The notes: generated by a model not told the origin, from the letters alone. A stretch of 10,701 nucleotides of DNA from Candidatus Saccharibacteria bacterium UBA3225 (GCA_002363515.1 DEVX01000045.1:1-10701); one strand, 5' to 3'; positions 1-5,816 are shown, counted from the first letter of the stretch. Translations and numbers: made by a program.

Positions 1-177
1 AACGACTGCGTCTTGCGCTGCGTTCTCAGCATCGGCAATTTGTTGCATGATTTTTTGTTTTTTAATATTTAGTTCTTTGCCAAAATCAGCCCGCTTTTCA
101 GCCGGCATGTCTTTGATTTTGGCGTATTCTGCGTTGAGCTGTTTTAGCTCTACTTTTAAATCCGAAATACTAGGCAT
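1..177 (-). CDS. pheS: Probable phenylalanine--tRNA ligase alpha subunit, N-terminal part (cut by window edge)
   Basis: Only the first 59 codons are present; the frame runs open off the left edge. The product starts MPSISDLKVELKQLN and is almost wholly charged helix. The stretch MPAEKRADFGKELN followed by a lysine-rich helix resembles the PheS N-terminal coiled coil, where family members carry a (L/M)PxEER...FG..(I/V)N..K pattern. PheS pairs with PheT and charges tRNA-Phe in the cytoplasm; its catalytic core would lie outside the window. The ATG at 177-175 is the natural start. No Shine-Dalgarno is visible, but an extended -10 box ends 10 nt upstream, which implies a leader of about 3 nt. The N-terminal coiled coil of SerRS, or another coiled-coil protein, is the main alternative because no catalytic motif is visible. 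Confidence 0.5.
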   Translation of the reverse strand, partial: MPSISDLKVELKQLNAEYAKIKDMPAEKRADFGKELNIKKQKIMQQIADAENAAQDAVV

Positions 178-187
178 GATAACTAGT

Positions 188-216
188 ATTTTATCATATC
201 TCTTATCTGTTGACTA
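188..216 (-). promoter_or_regulatory. Promoter of the probable pheS gene
   Basis: On the minus strand, TAGTCA (216-211) is followed by a 17-nt spacer and TAAAAT (193-188), with a TG at 196-195 giving an extended -10. The predicted start of transcription is near 181-180, only about 3 nt before the ATG at 177. The -35 element shares bases with the TAG stop codon (216-214) of the upstream small gene, so pheS can be transcribed separately from it. Confidence 0.5.
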
Positions 217-441
217 TTTAATAACAAAGATAATAATAAGCGCCACCGCAGCTAGCGAAACCAGTGTAAACCAAAACCAACTAAAACGACCAGTTTTTTG
301 AGTGCCGCGCAGATATTCGGAATCTTCCACTAAGTCTACGTCTTCATCGCGTGAATTACGGCGAGAACGTTCGCGCAAATCGGCAGAGATACGCTCTTGC
401 AATTTTGATTGTTCTTCATTTCCTTCTACCATTATTCCCAC
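214..441 (-). CDS. Small tail-anchored membrane protein of unknown function
   Basis: This 75-residue protein is not recognised. Residues 1-48 are strongly charged and predicted helical and soluble (EEQSKLQERISADLRERSRR and on). Residues about 53-74 form one hydrophobic segment (WFWFTLVSLAAVALIIIFVI) ending in a lysine at the C-terminus. This is the layout of a C-terminally anchored protein with its body in the cytoplasm. The start chosen is GTG at 441, because AAGGAG (454-449) lies 7 nt before it; the ATG at 432 would be 16 nt away. An extended -10 lies upstream at 472-480. The next gene on the strand (probable pheS) begins 36 nt after the stop but has its own promoter. No function can be assigned from sequence. 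Confidence 0.72.
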   Translation of the reverse strand: MGIMVEGNEEQSKLQERISADLRERSRRNSRDEDVDLVEDSEYLRGTQKTGRFSWFWFTLVSLAAVALIIIFVIK

Positions 442-471
442 GACGTATCTCCTTTTTTATTGAACTTTTTT

Positions 472-480
472 ATTTTAGCA
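472..480 (-). promoter_or_regulatory. Extended -10 promoter of the small membrane protein gene
   Basis: On the minus strand, positions 480-472 read TGCTAAAAT, an extended -10. No convincing -35 is seen. Transcription would start near 465, giving a leader of about 24 nt that contains the AAGGAG ribosome site at 454-449. The same TGCTAAAAT word occurs at the two divergent promoters near 7980 and 8015. Confidence 0.5.
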
Positions 481-511
481 TAAAAAGCTTATATCTAAAA
501 AATACAGAAAA

Positions 512-526
512 TAGATAACTTATCTA
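512..526. promoter_or_regulatory. 15-bp perfect palindrome upstream of the MIP channel gene, candidate operator
   Basis: TAGATAA and TTATCTA are exact inverted copies around a single central C at 519. The site covers where the -35 element and upstream spacer of the channel promoter (-10 at 536-541) would be. It lies between two divergent promoters and could be bound by a dimeric regulator. The region is AT-rich, so chance cannot be excluded. Confidence 0.35.
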
Positions 527-532
527 GAAATA

Positions 533-541
533 TGATATGAT
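533..541 (+). promoter_or_regulatory. Extended -10 promoter of the MIP channel gene
   Basis: TG (533-534), one base, then TATGAT (536-541) forms an extended -10. The expected transcription start is near 548, giving a leader of about 25 nt. AAGGAGAGG at 560-568 is a strong ribosome site just before the ATG at 573. There is no recognisable -35; a palindrome occupies that place. Confidence 0.5.
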
Positions 542-572
542 GTTTTATATATAACACTTAAGGAGAGGTAAA

Positions 573-1601
573 ATGGCAACAACCAAAGCCAAAACGGCCA
601 AGAAATCTGGCGCCAAAAAGACTTCCGTGAAGTCTAAGGCCGCGTCTTCGAAGCCAAAAACTGTCAAAGCAGTTGAAGCCAAAACTACCAAAAAAGCCAA
701 AGTTACCACGGTGGATAAGGTTCAAGATGAGGCAGAAAAGGTAGCAGAGGAAAAAGTCAAAATAGTATCCGCAAAGTCACACCCAATCAAAGAGTTCTTT
801 GCGCGCAAGTTTGATGCTTCCGAAAATATTTTGACAATATTTAAAGACACAAAAATCATTGGAGCAATCATTGGCGAGATTATTGGAACTGGCGTTATCG
901 CAGCTATCGCATTAACGCTCGGCCTATTTAATCCACTTTATTTGATTTTTGGCTATCTCGGCGTAACGTTAGCTGTCTTCACGCTTTCTGGCGCACATCT
1001 TAATCCGGTCATTACGGTCGGCATGATGGCTAGTCGCCGCGTTTCAGCCATTCGTGGCATTCTTTATTTAATCGCACAAGTCATCGGCGCATGGGCAGGC
1101 TTTGCAATCGTCAACGGCTTTTATAATGCCGGCATCGCGTCTGGCAATATTGCCGCCGACAATACTACACTACCGGCGCTCACTGCAACTAGTGATTTGG
1201 CCGCCACGACCGAAGGCTTTAGCTTCTTCTGGACAATCACAATATTGGAGTTCGTAGGTGCGATTATTATCGCGTTCTTCTACGCTCGCGCGCTTGCCTA
1301 CAAGCGTAGTGCTTTTACGTTTGCAGCAACCGTATCTACTGGCGTCTTTTTAGCATTACTATTTGCAGTCGTCATCACTGGTACCTACTTAGGTATTCAA
1401 GAAAACTCATTCGTATTGAACCCAGCAGTCGCATTTATGTATGGTGTATTGCCAGGTAGCGCTGAAGGGTTTGATGCCTTAATGAACGCATTAATGCCGA
1501 TGCTTGTTACCTATGTATTGTTCCCAGTACTAGGTGGCGTAGTTGGCTTCTATTTGTCCGATTTCGCTTCAAAGCTAAGCGGCAAAGAGTTAGCGAATTA
1601 A
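573..1601 (+). CDS. MIP family channel (aquaporin / glycerol facilitator type) with lysine-rich N-terminal tail
   Basis: This is a membrane channel of the major intrinsic protein family, which passes water or small neutral solutes. Residues 1-65 form a Lys/Ala/Thr-rich, highly basic tail, and the channel proper starts at about residue 93. The first pore half-helix is seen in SGAHLNPVITVG (139-150), followed by the AQVIGAW signature of helix 3 (168-174). The second half-helix is LNPAVAFMYG (282-291). About six membrane helices fit the family. Two key positions differ from the usual pattern. The first box is NPV (144-146) rather than NPA. The residue after the second NPA (283-285) is Val286, where most family members have the pore-constricting arginine. 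Substrate choice therefore cannot be inferred from standard rules. At 342 residues it is longer than the usual 230-290 because of the tail. A strong AAGGAGAGG site precedes the ATG, and a terminator follows directly, so it is a single-gene unit. Confidence 0.88.
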   Translation: MATTKAKTAKKSGAKKTSVKSKAASSKPKTVKAVEAKTTKKAKVTTVDKVQDEAEKVAEEKVKIVSAKSHPIKEFFARKFDASENILTIFKDTKIIGAIIGEIIGTGVIAAIALTLGLFNPLYLIFGYLGVTLAVFTLSGAHLNPVITVGMMASRRVSAIRGILYLIAQVIGAWAGFAIVNGFYNAGIASGNIAADNTTLPALTATSDLAATTEGFSFFWTITILEFVGAIIIAFFYARALAYKRSAFTFAATVSTGVFLALLFAVVITGTYLGIQENSFVLNPAVAFMYGVLPGSAEGFDALMNALMPMLVTYVLFPVLGGVVGFYLSDFASKLSGKELAN

Positions 1602-1614
1602 TCCTTAAATACCC

Positions 1615-1646
1615 AAAAACACACTCCACGTGGGGTGTGTTTTTTG
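1615..1646 (+). terminator. Rho-independent terminator of the MIP channel gene
   Basis: A 10-bp stem (1618-1627 with 1632-1641, one T-G pair) with an ACGT loop is followed by a run of T to 1645. It lies 13 nt after the stop codon of the channel gene. Confidence 0.85.
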
Positions 1647-1699
1647 AGCGCACATCTTAATATGATGTTTATACTTATCACTACACATGAGTTAAAAAA

Positions 1700-1708
1700 T
1701 GATATAAT
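1700..1708 (+). promoter_or_regulatory. Extended -10 promoter of the 1722-3669 operon
   Basis: TG (1700-1701), A, then a perfect TATAAT (1703-1708). No good -35 is visible. The transcription start is expected near 1715-1716, leaving a leader of only about 6 nt before the ATG at 1722, so the first gene would be nearly leaderless. No Shine-Dalgarno is present. Confidence 0.55.
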
Positions 1709-1721
1709 AATTATTAGAAAT

Positions 1722-2309
1722 ATGCATCAAGATTTTAATAATACACCAACCTCAATATCGACAATTCAGCCTCAGATGGCGAACGAACCAATCACCAAAG
1801 AAAAGGCAAAGCGAAAAAAAATTATTAAAATTGCCTCTGTGTTTTTCTTTATTTTTGCCGTAATTATAGTTGTCTGCGTATTACTAAGCTTGGATCCGAC
1901 AATGGTCTATAGACAGGGCGACGATTTTGGTAGCATAGACGCCGAACCGGTTACGTCATATCAACCTAAGCACGTAACGCCAGGTTTTACTGCTAATGAC
2001 CTTCTCGGAAGTTGGAGTTGCAGCAACGACAAATCTTTTACATTCACTAATGATTCCTTTACTTCTTTAAATAAGCTCGATGATGACGAGGTTGGCTATT
2101 CGGGTAGCTATACATATAATCCAGATACTAATCTAATTGCTTTCGATATCGACTCGATTATACAAAATGGCGAAAAGAAGCCTGCGACGGAGAAGACGTG
2201 GCAAAATAGCTACTCCGTCTCGAAGGAAGACGATAAGCTTCTGATTTATCCGGACGATGATGGCGACAATGACAATGCATATGTTTGCGAGAGGAGATTA
2301 GATGACTAA
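1722..2309 (+). CDS. Single-pass membrane protein with small extracytoplasmic domain, unknown function
   Basis: This 195-residue protein is not recognised. Residues 1-33 are cytoplasmic and end in a basic KEKAKRKK stop-transfer cluster. Residues about 34-57 form one membrane helix, and the remainder would face outward. The outer part is acidic and beta-rich. It contains LLGSWSCSNDKSFTFTNDSF (94-113), a pattern often seen in small lipocalin-like 'LxGxW' barrels, and has two cysteines (Cys100, Cys189) that could form a disulfide. The ATG at 1722 is chosen because an extended -10 ends 13 nt upstream; the longer frame from a GTG at 1635 would start inside the preceding terminator. The stop overlaps the start of the next gene by 8 nt, so the two are translated from one mRNA. 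Confidence 0.7.
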   Translation: MHQDFNNTPTSISTIQPQMANEPITKEKAKRKKIIKIASVFFFIFAVIIVVCVLLSLDPTMVYRQGDDFGSIDAEPVTSYQPKHVTPGFTANDLLGSWSCSNDKSFTFTNDSFTSLNKLDDDEVGYSGSYTYNPDTNLIAFDIDSIIQNGEKKPATEKTWQNSYSVSKEDDKLLIYPDDDGDNDNAYVCERRLDD

Positions 2310-3669
2310 AAAGGCCATAATTATATCCCTAATGATTGCGATAGTTTCTTGCCTAGCACTCGCAAAGCCGGCGTCAGCAACAGAGCACTTAAACTGGCAC
2401 GAAGAGTACAAGAGTAAATGGAAAATAATCGACATCAGAAAGGATCAAATCGAGAAGCTAGTTGTTTTCAAGAATAGCGGAAAATTAAAGATTGGAGGCA
2501 CAACTACTAAAGGTAATCACTGGTGTCAAGGTTCCACTATCACGCCAAGACATATAGTTTGGGCAAGTTGGGAAAAAAACGAATATGAAGTGCAAATCGT
2601 TTTTGCAGATAGAAATCCACCATACCACATCCAAGGTTATGTATCTGGTTATTTCGAACACGCACCACTAACTTACAACTGGAAGCGCGACGAGGTAGTC
2701 GTTGGCGGAAATGGGAACTGGACGTACATCAGCGACAAGACTATGAAGAAAACAAGAAGCGTCAAACGAAATAGAAAAGATTTAGCCTATAATAATAAGT
2801 ATGACGCCTACAATGTTGGAGACAAATTCTATACCGACGATTGGCATACAGTTCCCGGGATAAAAAGTAACACATTCAAACATGGACTAATCCCACAGCA
2901 GCAGGCCTCTTATAATGATTATGTCTATAGAATTGCTAACGATTGGGGGTGTGGCGAGTGGCATTCAAATATGCACTGGGAGGATCAAGCTATTTGCTGG
3001 AAAGGACACGGTGGTACCGGCATAATATTCGCCATTAATGTTAAAACTGGCGAACTCGAAAAAACTTTCGTCATAAATACCGACGTCATAGCTGAAGAGC
3101 TCGAAAGTATCTCATTCGACAAAAACGGCGACATGTATTTAGCATACAATAAGAGTGGTGCAACTTTTTATAAAATATCTCATGAAGTATTAAATACTTC
3201 TCCGTCCGAGGGTGGCAGCACACCATCGGGCGACACTGATCCCGATACTGACAATAACGGCGGTTCCGGCAACGACGCACTGAGGCGCCACAAAGAAGCA
3301 ATGGAGAATCCGCCGGATATTAATATAGCCCCAGACAATGAGGTTAGATGCACTTCCATCCTCGATCCTTCACTATGCGAGAGCGATGATGGTTCTGCAA
3401 TTCAGCAAATTCTTATCTTCATAATTGAAACGATGTCAATTGGCGTCGGCACAATCGGTGCAATCGGCTTTATGCGTTGCGGATACATCATAATGACCGC
3501 GCGCGATAATGTCTCAAGCGTCGAAAAGGCGAAAACTCGGATTCTTGAAATAGTTATTGGTATTGTCGCCTGGGCACTTCTCGCATCGACAATTTACTTG
3601 GTTACGCCGCGCACCGAAGTCGTCGATACGGTTCTGGAGACTGCTGAAGTAATTGATTTTCCAAAATAA
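2302..3669 (+). CDS. Exported protein with C-terminal VirB2/TrbC-like two-helix (T4SS pilin-like) module
   Basis: The 455-residue product begins with a signal peptide (MTKK, then a hydrophobic stretch, likely cut after ALAKPASA at residue 26). Residues about 30-295 form a large aromatic-rich, beta-rich outer domain with repeated strand-turn patterns (FAINVKTGELEKTF; SFDKNGDMYLAYNK) reminiscent of propeller blades, but I cannot name a family. Residues about 296-345 are a Gly/Ser/Asp/Pro-rich linker, followed by a cysteine pair (Cys350, Cys359). The C-terminus carries two membrane helices (about 367-398 and 414-436) joined by a polar loop, MTARDNVSSVEKAKTRI. This layout, with a Val-x-Lys-Ala-Lys loop, is typical of the small VirB2/TrbC-like 'T4SS pilin' proteins abundant in Patescibacteria, which are normally only about 100 residues. 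It overlaps the preceding gene by 8 nt and has AGGAG 5 nt before its ATG. A role at the cell surface or in a secretion apparatus is inference. Confidence 0.65.
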   Translation: MTKKAIIISLMIAIVSCLALAKPASATEHLNWHEEYKSKWKIIDIRKDQIEKLVVFKNSGKLKIGGTTTKGNHWCQGSTITPRHIVWASWEKNEYEVQIVFADRNPPYHIQGYVSGYFEHAPLTYNWKRDEVVVGGNGNWTYISDKTMKKTRSVKRNRKDLAYNNKYDAYNVGDKFYTDDWHTVPGIKSNTFKHGLIPQQQASYNDYVYRIANDWGCGEWHSNMHWEDQAICWKGHGGTGIIFAINVKTGELEKTFVINTDVIAEELESISFDKNGDMYLAYNKSGATFYKISHEVLNTSPSEGGSTPSGDTDPDTDNNGGSGNDALRRHKEAMENPPDINIAPDNEVRCTSILDPSLCESDDGSAIQQILIFIIETMSIGVGTIGAIGFMRCGYIIMTARDNVSSVEKAKTRILEIVIGIVAWALLASTIYLVTPRTEVVDTVLETAEVIDFPK

Positions 3670-3685
3670 TCATAATCTACCGAAT

Positions 3686-3716
3686 AAAAAATACCTCCAC
3701 CGGGGAGGTATTTTTT
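3686..3716. terminator. Bidirectional terminator between convergent genes
   Basis: A perfect stem of TACCTCC with GGAGGTA (3692-3698 and 3704-3710) is flanked by A-run and T-run arms that continue the pairing. On either strand the stem is followed by a T tract. It can end both the operon to the left (stop at 3669) and tsf to the right (stop at 3731). Confidence 0.88.
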
Positions 3717-3730
3717 ATATTTGCTCGAGA

Positions 3731-4372
3731 TTATTCAGTTACGCCAAGCTCAATGCGCTTGAATTGTTTGACATTGATATTTTCACCAGTCTTTGCGATG
3801 GTTTCTTTAATCAAGTCAGCGACAGTCTTCTTATCGTCGAAGATATATGGCTGATTCATCAAAACACGATCAGCAAAAGCTTTAGAGACTTTGGAAGCAA
3901 TAATCTGCTCTTTCTTGTCGGCAGGTTCTTTGCCGGTAAGAGTCGCTTCGGCTTCTTTCTTGGCCTCTTCCATCTTCTCTGCTGGAATATCTTCTTCGGA
4001 AACCCATTGTGGGTTCATGCTGGCAACTTGCATAGCAAGCTTGTGCGCGAGATCTTTAAACTCATCGGTTTTTGCAACGAAAGAAGTTTCGCAGTTAACC
4101 TCGACGATAGCGCCAATGCGGCCACCATGCACATATGATTCAATAATGCCTTCGCGAGTTTCACGATCGCCACGCTTTTCTGCTTTGGTAAGGCCTTTTT
4201 TGCGCATTTCGGCAAGAGCTTTATCGAAATCGCCTTTAGCTTCTACGAGAGCTTTCTTTGCATCGGTTAAACCAACACCGGACAACTCTTTCAACTTCTT
4301 GATGAGCTCAATGCTAATGGCTTTTGCTTCACCAGCAACTTCTTTTACGCTTTTTTCTTTTTTCGTAGCCAT
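3731..4372 (-). CDS. tsf: Translation elongation factor Ts
   Basis: EF-Ts reloads EF-Tu by releasing GDP during protein synthesis in the cytoplasm. After an extra lysine-rich N-terminus (1-18), residues 20-60 form the UBA-like domain (IKKLKELSGVGLTDAKKALV). The conserved core follows, with HGGRIGAIVEVNCETSFVAK at 82-101. The family's TDFV motif, whose Asp-Phe pair contacts EF-Tu, reads TSFV here (96-99), with Ser in place of Asp. At 213 residues it is shorter than E. coli EF-Ts (283) and belongs to the short form with a reduced second core subdomain. AAGGAG lies 7 nt before the ATG. It follows rpsB after 20 nt, the usual bacterial rpsB-tsf operon order, and ends before a bidirectional terminator. 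Confidence 0.95.
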   Translation of the reverse strand: MATKKEKSVKEVAGEAKAISIELIKKLKELSGVGLTDAKKALVEAKGDFDKALAEMRKKGLTKAEKRGDRETREGIIESYVHGGRIGAIVEVNCETSFVAKTDEFKDLAHKLAMQVASMNPQWVSEEDIPAEKMEEAKKEAEATLTGKEPADKKEQIIASKVSKAFADRVLMNQPYIFDDKKTVADLIKETIAKTGENINVKQFKRIELGVTE

Positions 4373-4392
4373 TTTATTACTCCTTTTAGTTT

Positions 4393-5091
4393 TTACTTAG
4401 TAGCTTTAGCTTTGCCTTCTTTGATAGCGGCGGCAAAGTATTCGAGGATAAGCTTGACGGACTTGATAGCGTCATCGTTGGCTGGAATCGGATAGTCAAT
4501 ACCAGTAGGATCGCTGTTTGTGTCAACGATTGCAAATACTGGAATATTAAGACTTTGAGCTTCCTTGATTGCATTCTTGTCTTGGATCGTATCAGACACG
4601 ATAACCGCAACTGGCTGTTCGGTCATATCCTTAATGCCGCCGTAACGCTCATTAAGATCATCGATTTCTTCTTGAAAACGTTGAACTTCGAGCTTGTTGT
4701 AGCGTTTTTCTAGTTCGCCAGAAGCCATACGGCGTTCAAGATCCTTAAGCTTGCGAATCTGTTTGTTGATAGTCTCAACGTTAGTAAGCATACCGCCAAT
4801 CCAACGAACAGTAACATATGGCATATCGACAGACTCGGCGATTTCCTTGACGGTATCTTTCATCTGCTTCTTAGTGCCGACGAAAAGAACTTTTTTACCA
4901 CCAGCGACGCGGCGGCTAATTTCCGGAAGAGCGCTATCGAGAGCGTCTACGGTCTTTTCAAGGTTGATAATATGAGCACCTTGGCGCTTGCTGTGGATGT
5001 ATGGAGCCATCTTTGGATGCCAGCGGCTAGTCTTGTGACCAAAATGCGCACCAGCGGCAAGGAGCTCCTTGATATCTGCTTGTACAGGCAT
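4393..5091 (-). CDS. rpsB: 30S ribosomal protein S2
   Basis: S2 binds late to the 30S subunit near the head-body junction. The 232-residue product shows the S2 N-terminal signature (LLAAGAHFGHKTSRWHPKM, 10-28), then KKVLFVGTKKQ. It also shows the second signature, IPVFAIVDTNSDPTGIDYPI. The start is the ATG at 5091: AAGGAG lies 9 nt upstream, inside the longer frame that begins with a GTG at 5109, so that longer start is rejected. It heads the rpsB-tsf operon. A 6-bp hairpin directly before the ribosome site may play a part in control, as rpsB leaders do in some other bacteria. Confidence 0.96.
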   Translation of the reverse strand: MPVQADIKELLAAGAHFGHKTSRWHPKMAPYIHSKRQGAHIINLEKTVDALDSALPEISRRVAGGKKVLFVGTKKQMKDTVKEIAESVDMPYVTVRWIGGMLTNVETINKQIRKLKDLERRMASGELEKRYNKLEVQRFQEEIDDLNERYGGIKDMTEQPVAVIVSDTIQDKNAIKEAQSLNIPVFAIVDTNSDPTGIDYPIPANDDAIKSVKLILEYFAAAIKEGKAKATK

Positions 5092-5108
5092 TGTACCTTT
5101 CTCCTTCA

Positions 5109-5125
5109 CTCGTAACTTATACGAG
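5109..5125 (-). promoter_or_regulatory. Hairpin in the rpsB 5' leader, candidate regulatory element
   Basis: CTCGTA and TACGAG form a perfect 6-bp stem with a 5-nt loop in the predicted 56-nt rpsB leader. It ends three bases before the AAGGAG ribosome site (5106-5101). S2 controls its own operon through a leader in gammaproteobacteria; whether this simple stem does the same here is a guess. Confidence 0.35.
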
Positions 5126-5153
5126 CTGATTCATTAAAATTTATTACTTGACT

Positions 5154-5182
5154 ATTTTAACATATAACCTCCGTTTTGCCTA
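5154..5182 (-). promoter_or_regulatory. Promoter of the rpsB-tsf operon
   Basis: On the minus strand, TAGGCA (5182-5177, 4 of 6 matches to TTGACA) is followed by a 17-nt spacer and an extended -10, TG (5162-5161), T, TAAAAT (5159-5154). Transcription is expected to begin near 5147, which gives a leader of about 56 nt. Confidence 0.6.
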
Positions 5183-5208
5183 GAGATTGATTCTATAATT
5201 AGTCTCTA
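5181..5208. repeat. 12-bp imperfect inverted repeat in the rpsB / 5315 divergent region
   Basis: The plus strand can fold TAGAGATTGATT (5181-5192) onto AATTAGTCTCTA (5197-5208), with two G-T pairs and a 4-base CTAT loop. No T tract follows, so it is not a terminator. Its left end overlaps the -35 of the rpsB promoter. It could be an operator or part of a small transcript, or have arisen by chance in an AT-rich stretch. Confidence 0.35.
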
Positions 5209-5241
5209 TTAGTGTTCGCGAGCTACAGTACCCTTCTGCGT

Positions 5242-5270
5242 TTGACTAATCTTTTATTATATGATATAAT
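5242..5270 (+). promoter_or_regulatory. Near-consensus promoter of the 5315-5788 gene
   Basis: TTGACT (5242-5247), a 17-nt spacer and TATAAT (5265-5270), with TG at 5262-5263 making the -10 extended as well. This is the best promoter match in the window. Transcription should start near 5277, giving a leader of about 38 nt that contains GGGGTGA (5304-5310) before the ATG at 5315. Confidence 0.72.
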
Positions 5271-5314
5271 TCTATCGTTGCTTTAGTCTCGCACATTAGA
5301 AATGGGGTGAAACA

Positions 5315-5788
5315 ATGAAAACAAAAAACATTAGTCTCGTAATCCTTGCTGAGGAGCCGAAGAAGGCGCCGAGAACTTCAGCCGACAAACCGTTGCTGAT
5401 TCGTACGGAAAATGGTGAGCTGATGACAAATCGTGTGCGCAGCCTGCTGCGTGAATACGGAGATCGAGTTCGAATCCCGACCAGCCTGATGCTGGAGGTA
5501 CTCGAAGATCGGAACCGCAAATCACACCAGTTAAGGATTACGAAGCGCGACCTGAATGCGCTTAACGATTTGACTGGCGATACGATCGGCGTACTGCTGC
5601 AGCTGAGAGACTCGGCAAACAAGTTGGTTGAAGCTATCTACGATGCCCGTTCGGATAACATGTTTGAGGATATTTCCTCAAATCTCGATGCGCTGGATAA
5701 CGCATTGGAGGTTGCCGATGACTTCCTTGACGATATGCTTAATGATTGCGATTGTGACGATTGCCATGATGACGAGGCAGAGGCCTAA
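5315..5788 (+). CDS. Acidic soluble protein of unknown function with C-terminal Cys/His cluster
   Basis: The 157-residue protein is not recognised. It has no signal peptide or membrane helix. Residues about 25-75 are basic and mixed, and residues 75-140 look helical with regular leucines. The tail is very acidic and packs Cys145, Cys147, Cys150 and His151 into seven residues (CDCDDCH), which could bind a metal ion. Codon use stands out: 11 of 23 leucines are CTG, a codon that appears rare in the genes on either side, and the gene looks richer in G+C. It is a single-gene unit with the strongest-looking promoter in the window and a good terminator, so high expression is likely. Transfer from another genome or strong codon selection could each explain the codon bias. 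Confidence 0.75.
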   Translation: MKTKNISLVILAEEPKKAPRTSADKPLLIRTENGELMTNRVRSLLREYGDRVRIPTSLMLEVLEDRNRKSHQLRITKRDLNALNDLTGDTIGVLLQLRDSANKLVEAIYDARSDNMFEDISSNLDALDNALEVADDFLDDMLNDCDCDDCHDDEAEA

Positions 5789-5816
5789 GCACTAGTACCT
5801 TATCAACCCCCACTCA

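Noticed and set aside
573..770. Lysine-rich start of the channel gene read as a separate histone H1-like protein
   Set aside because: It is in frame with the channel and continuous with it, with no stop and no internal ribosome site; it is treated as a tail.
1635..1721. Upstream extension of the 1722 gene from a GTG at 1635
   Set aside because: It begins inside the stem of the channel gene terminator, and a promoter lies between it and the ATG at 1722.
3653..4400. Long plus-strand open frames opposite tsf (to 169 codons)
   Set aside because: They mirror a clearly recognised EF-Ts gene, have no ribosome site or promoter of their own, and encode low-complexity Ser/Phe-rich products typical of antisense frames.
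5092..5109. Longer rpsB start at the GTG at 5109
   Set aside because: The extension would include the Shine-Dalgarno AAGGAG, and the S2 family begins naturally near MPVQADIKELL.
5092..5314. tRNA or other structured RNA gene in the longest gap
   Set aside because: No cloverleaf, T-loop or known riboswitch core could be found. The gap is explained by two promoters, a leader hairpin and an inverted repeat.
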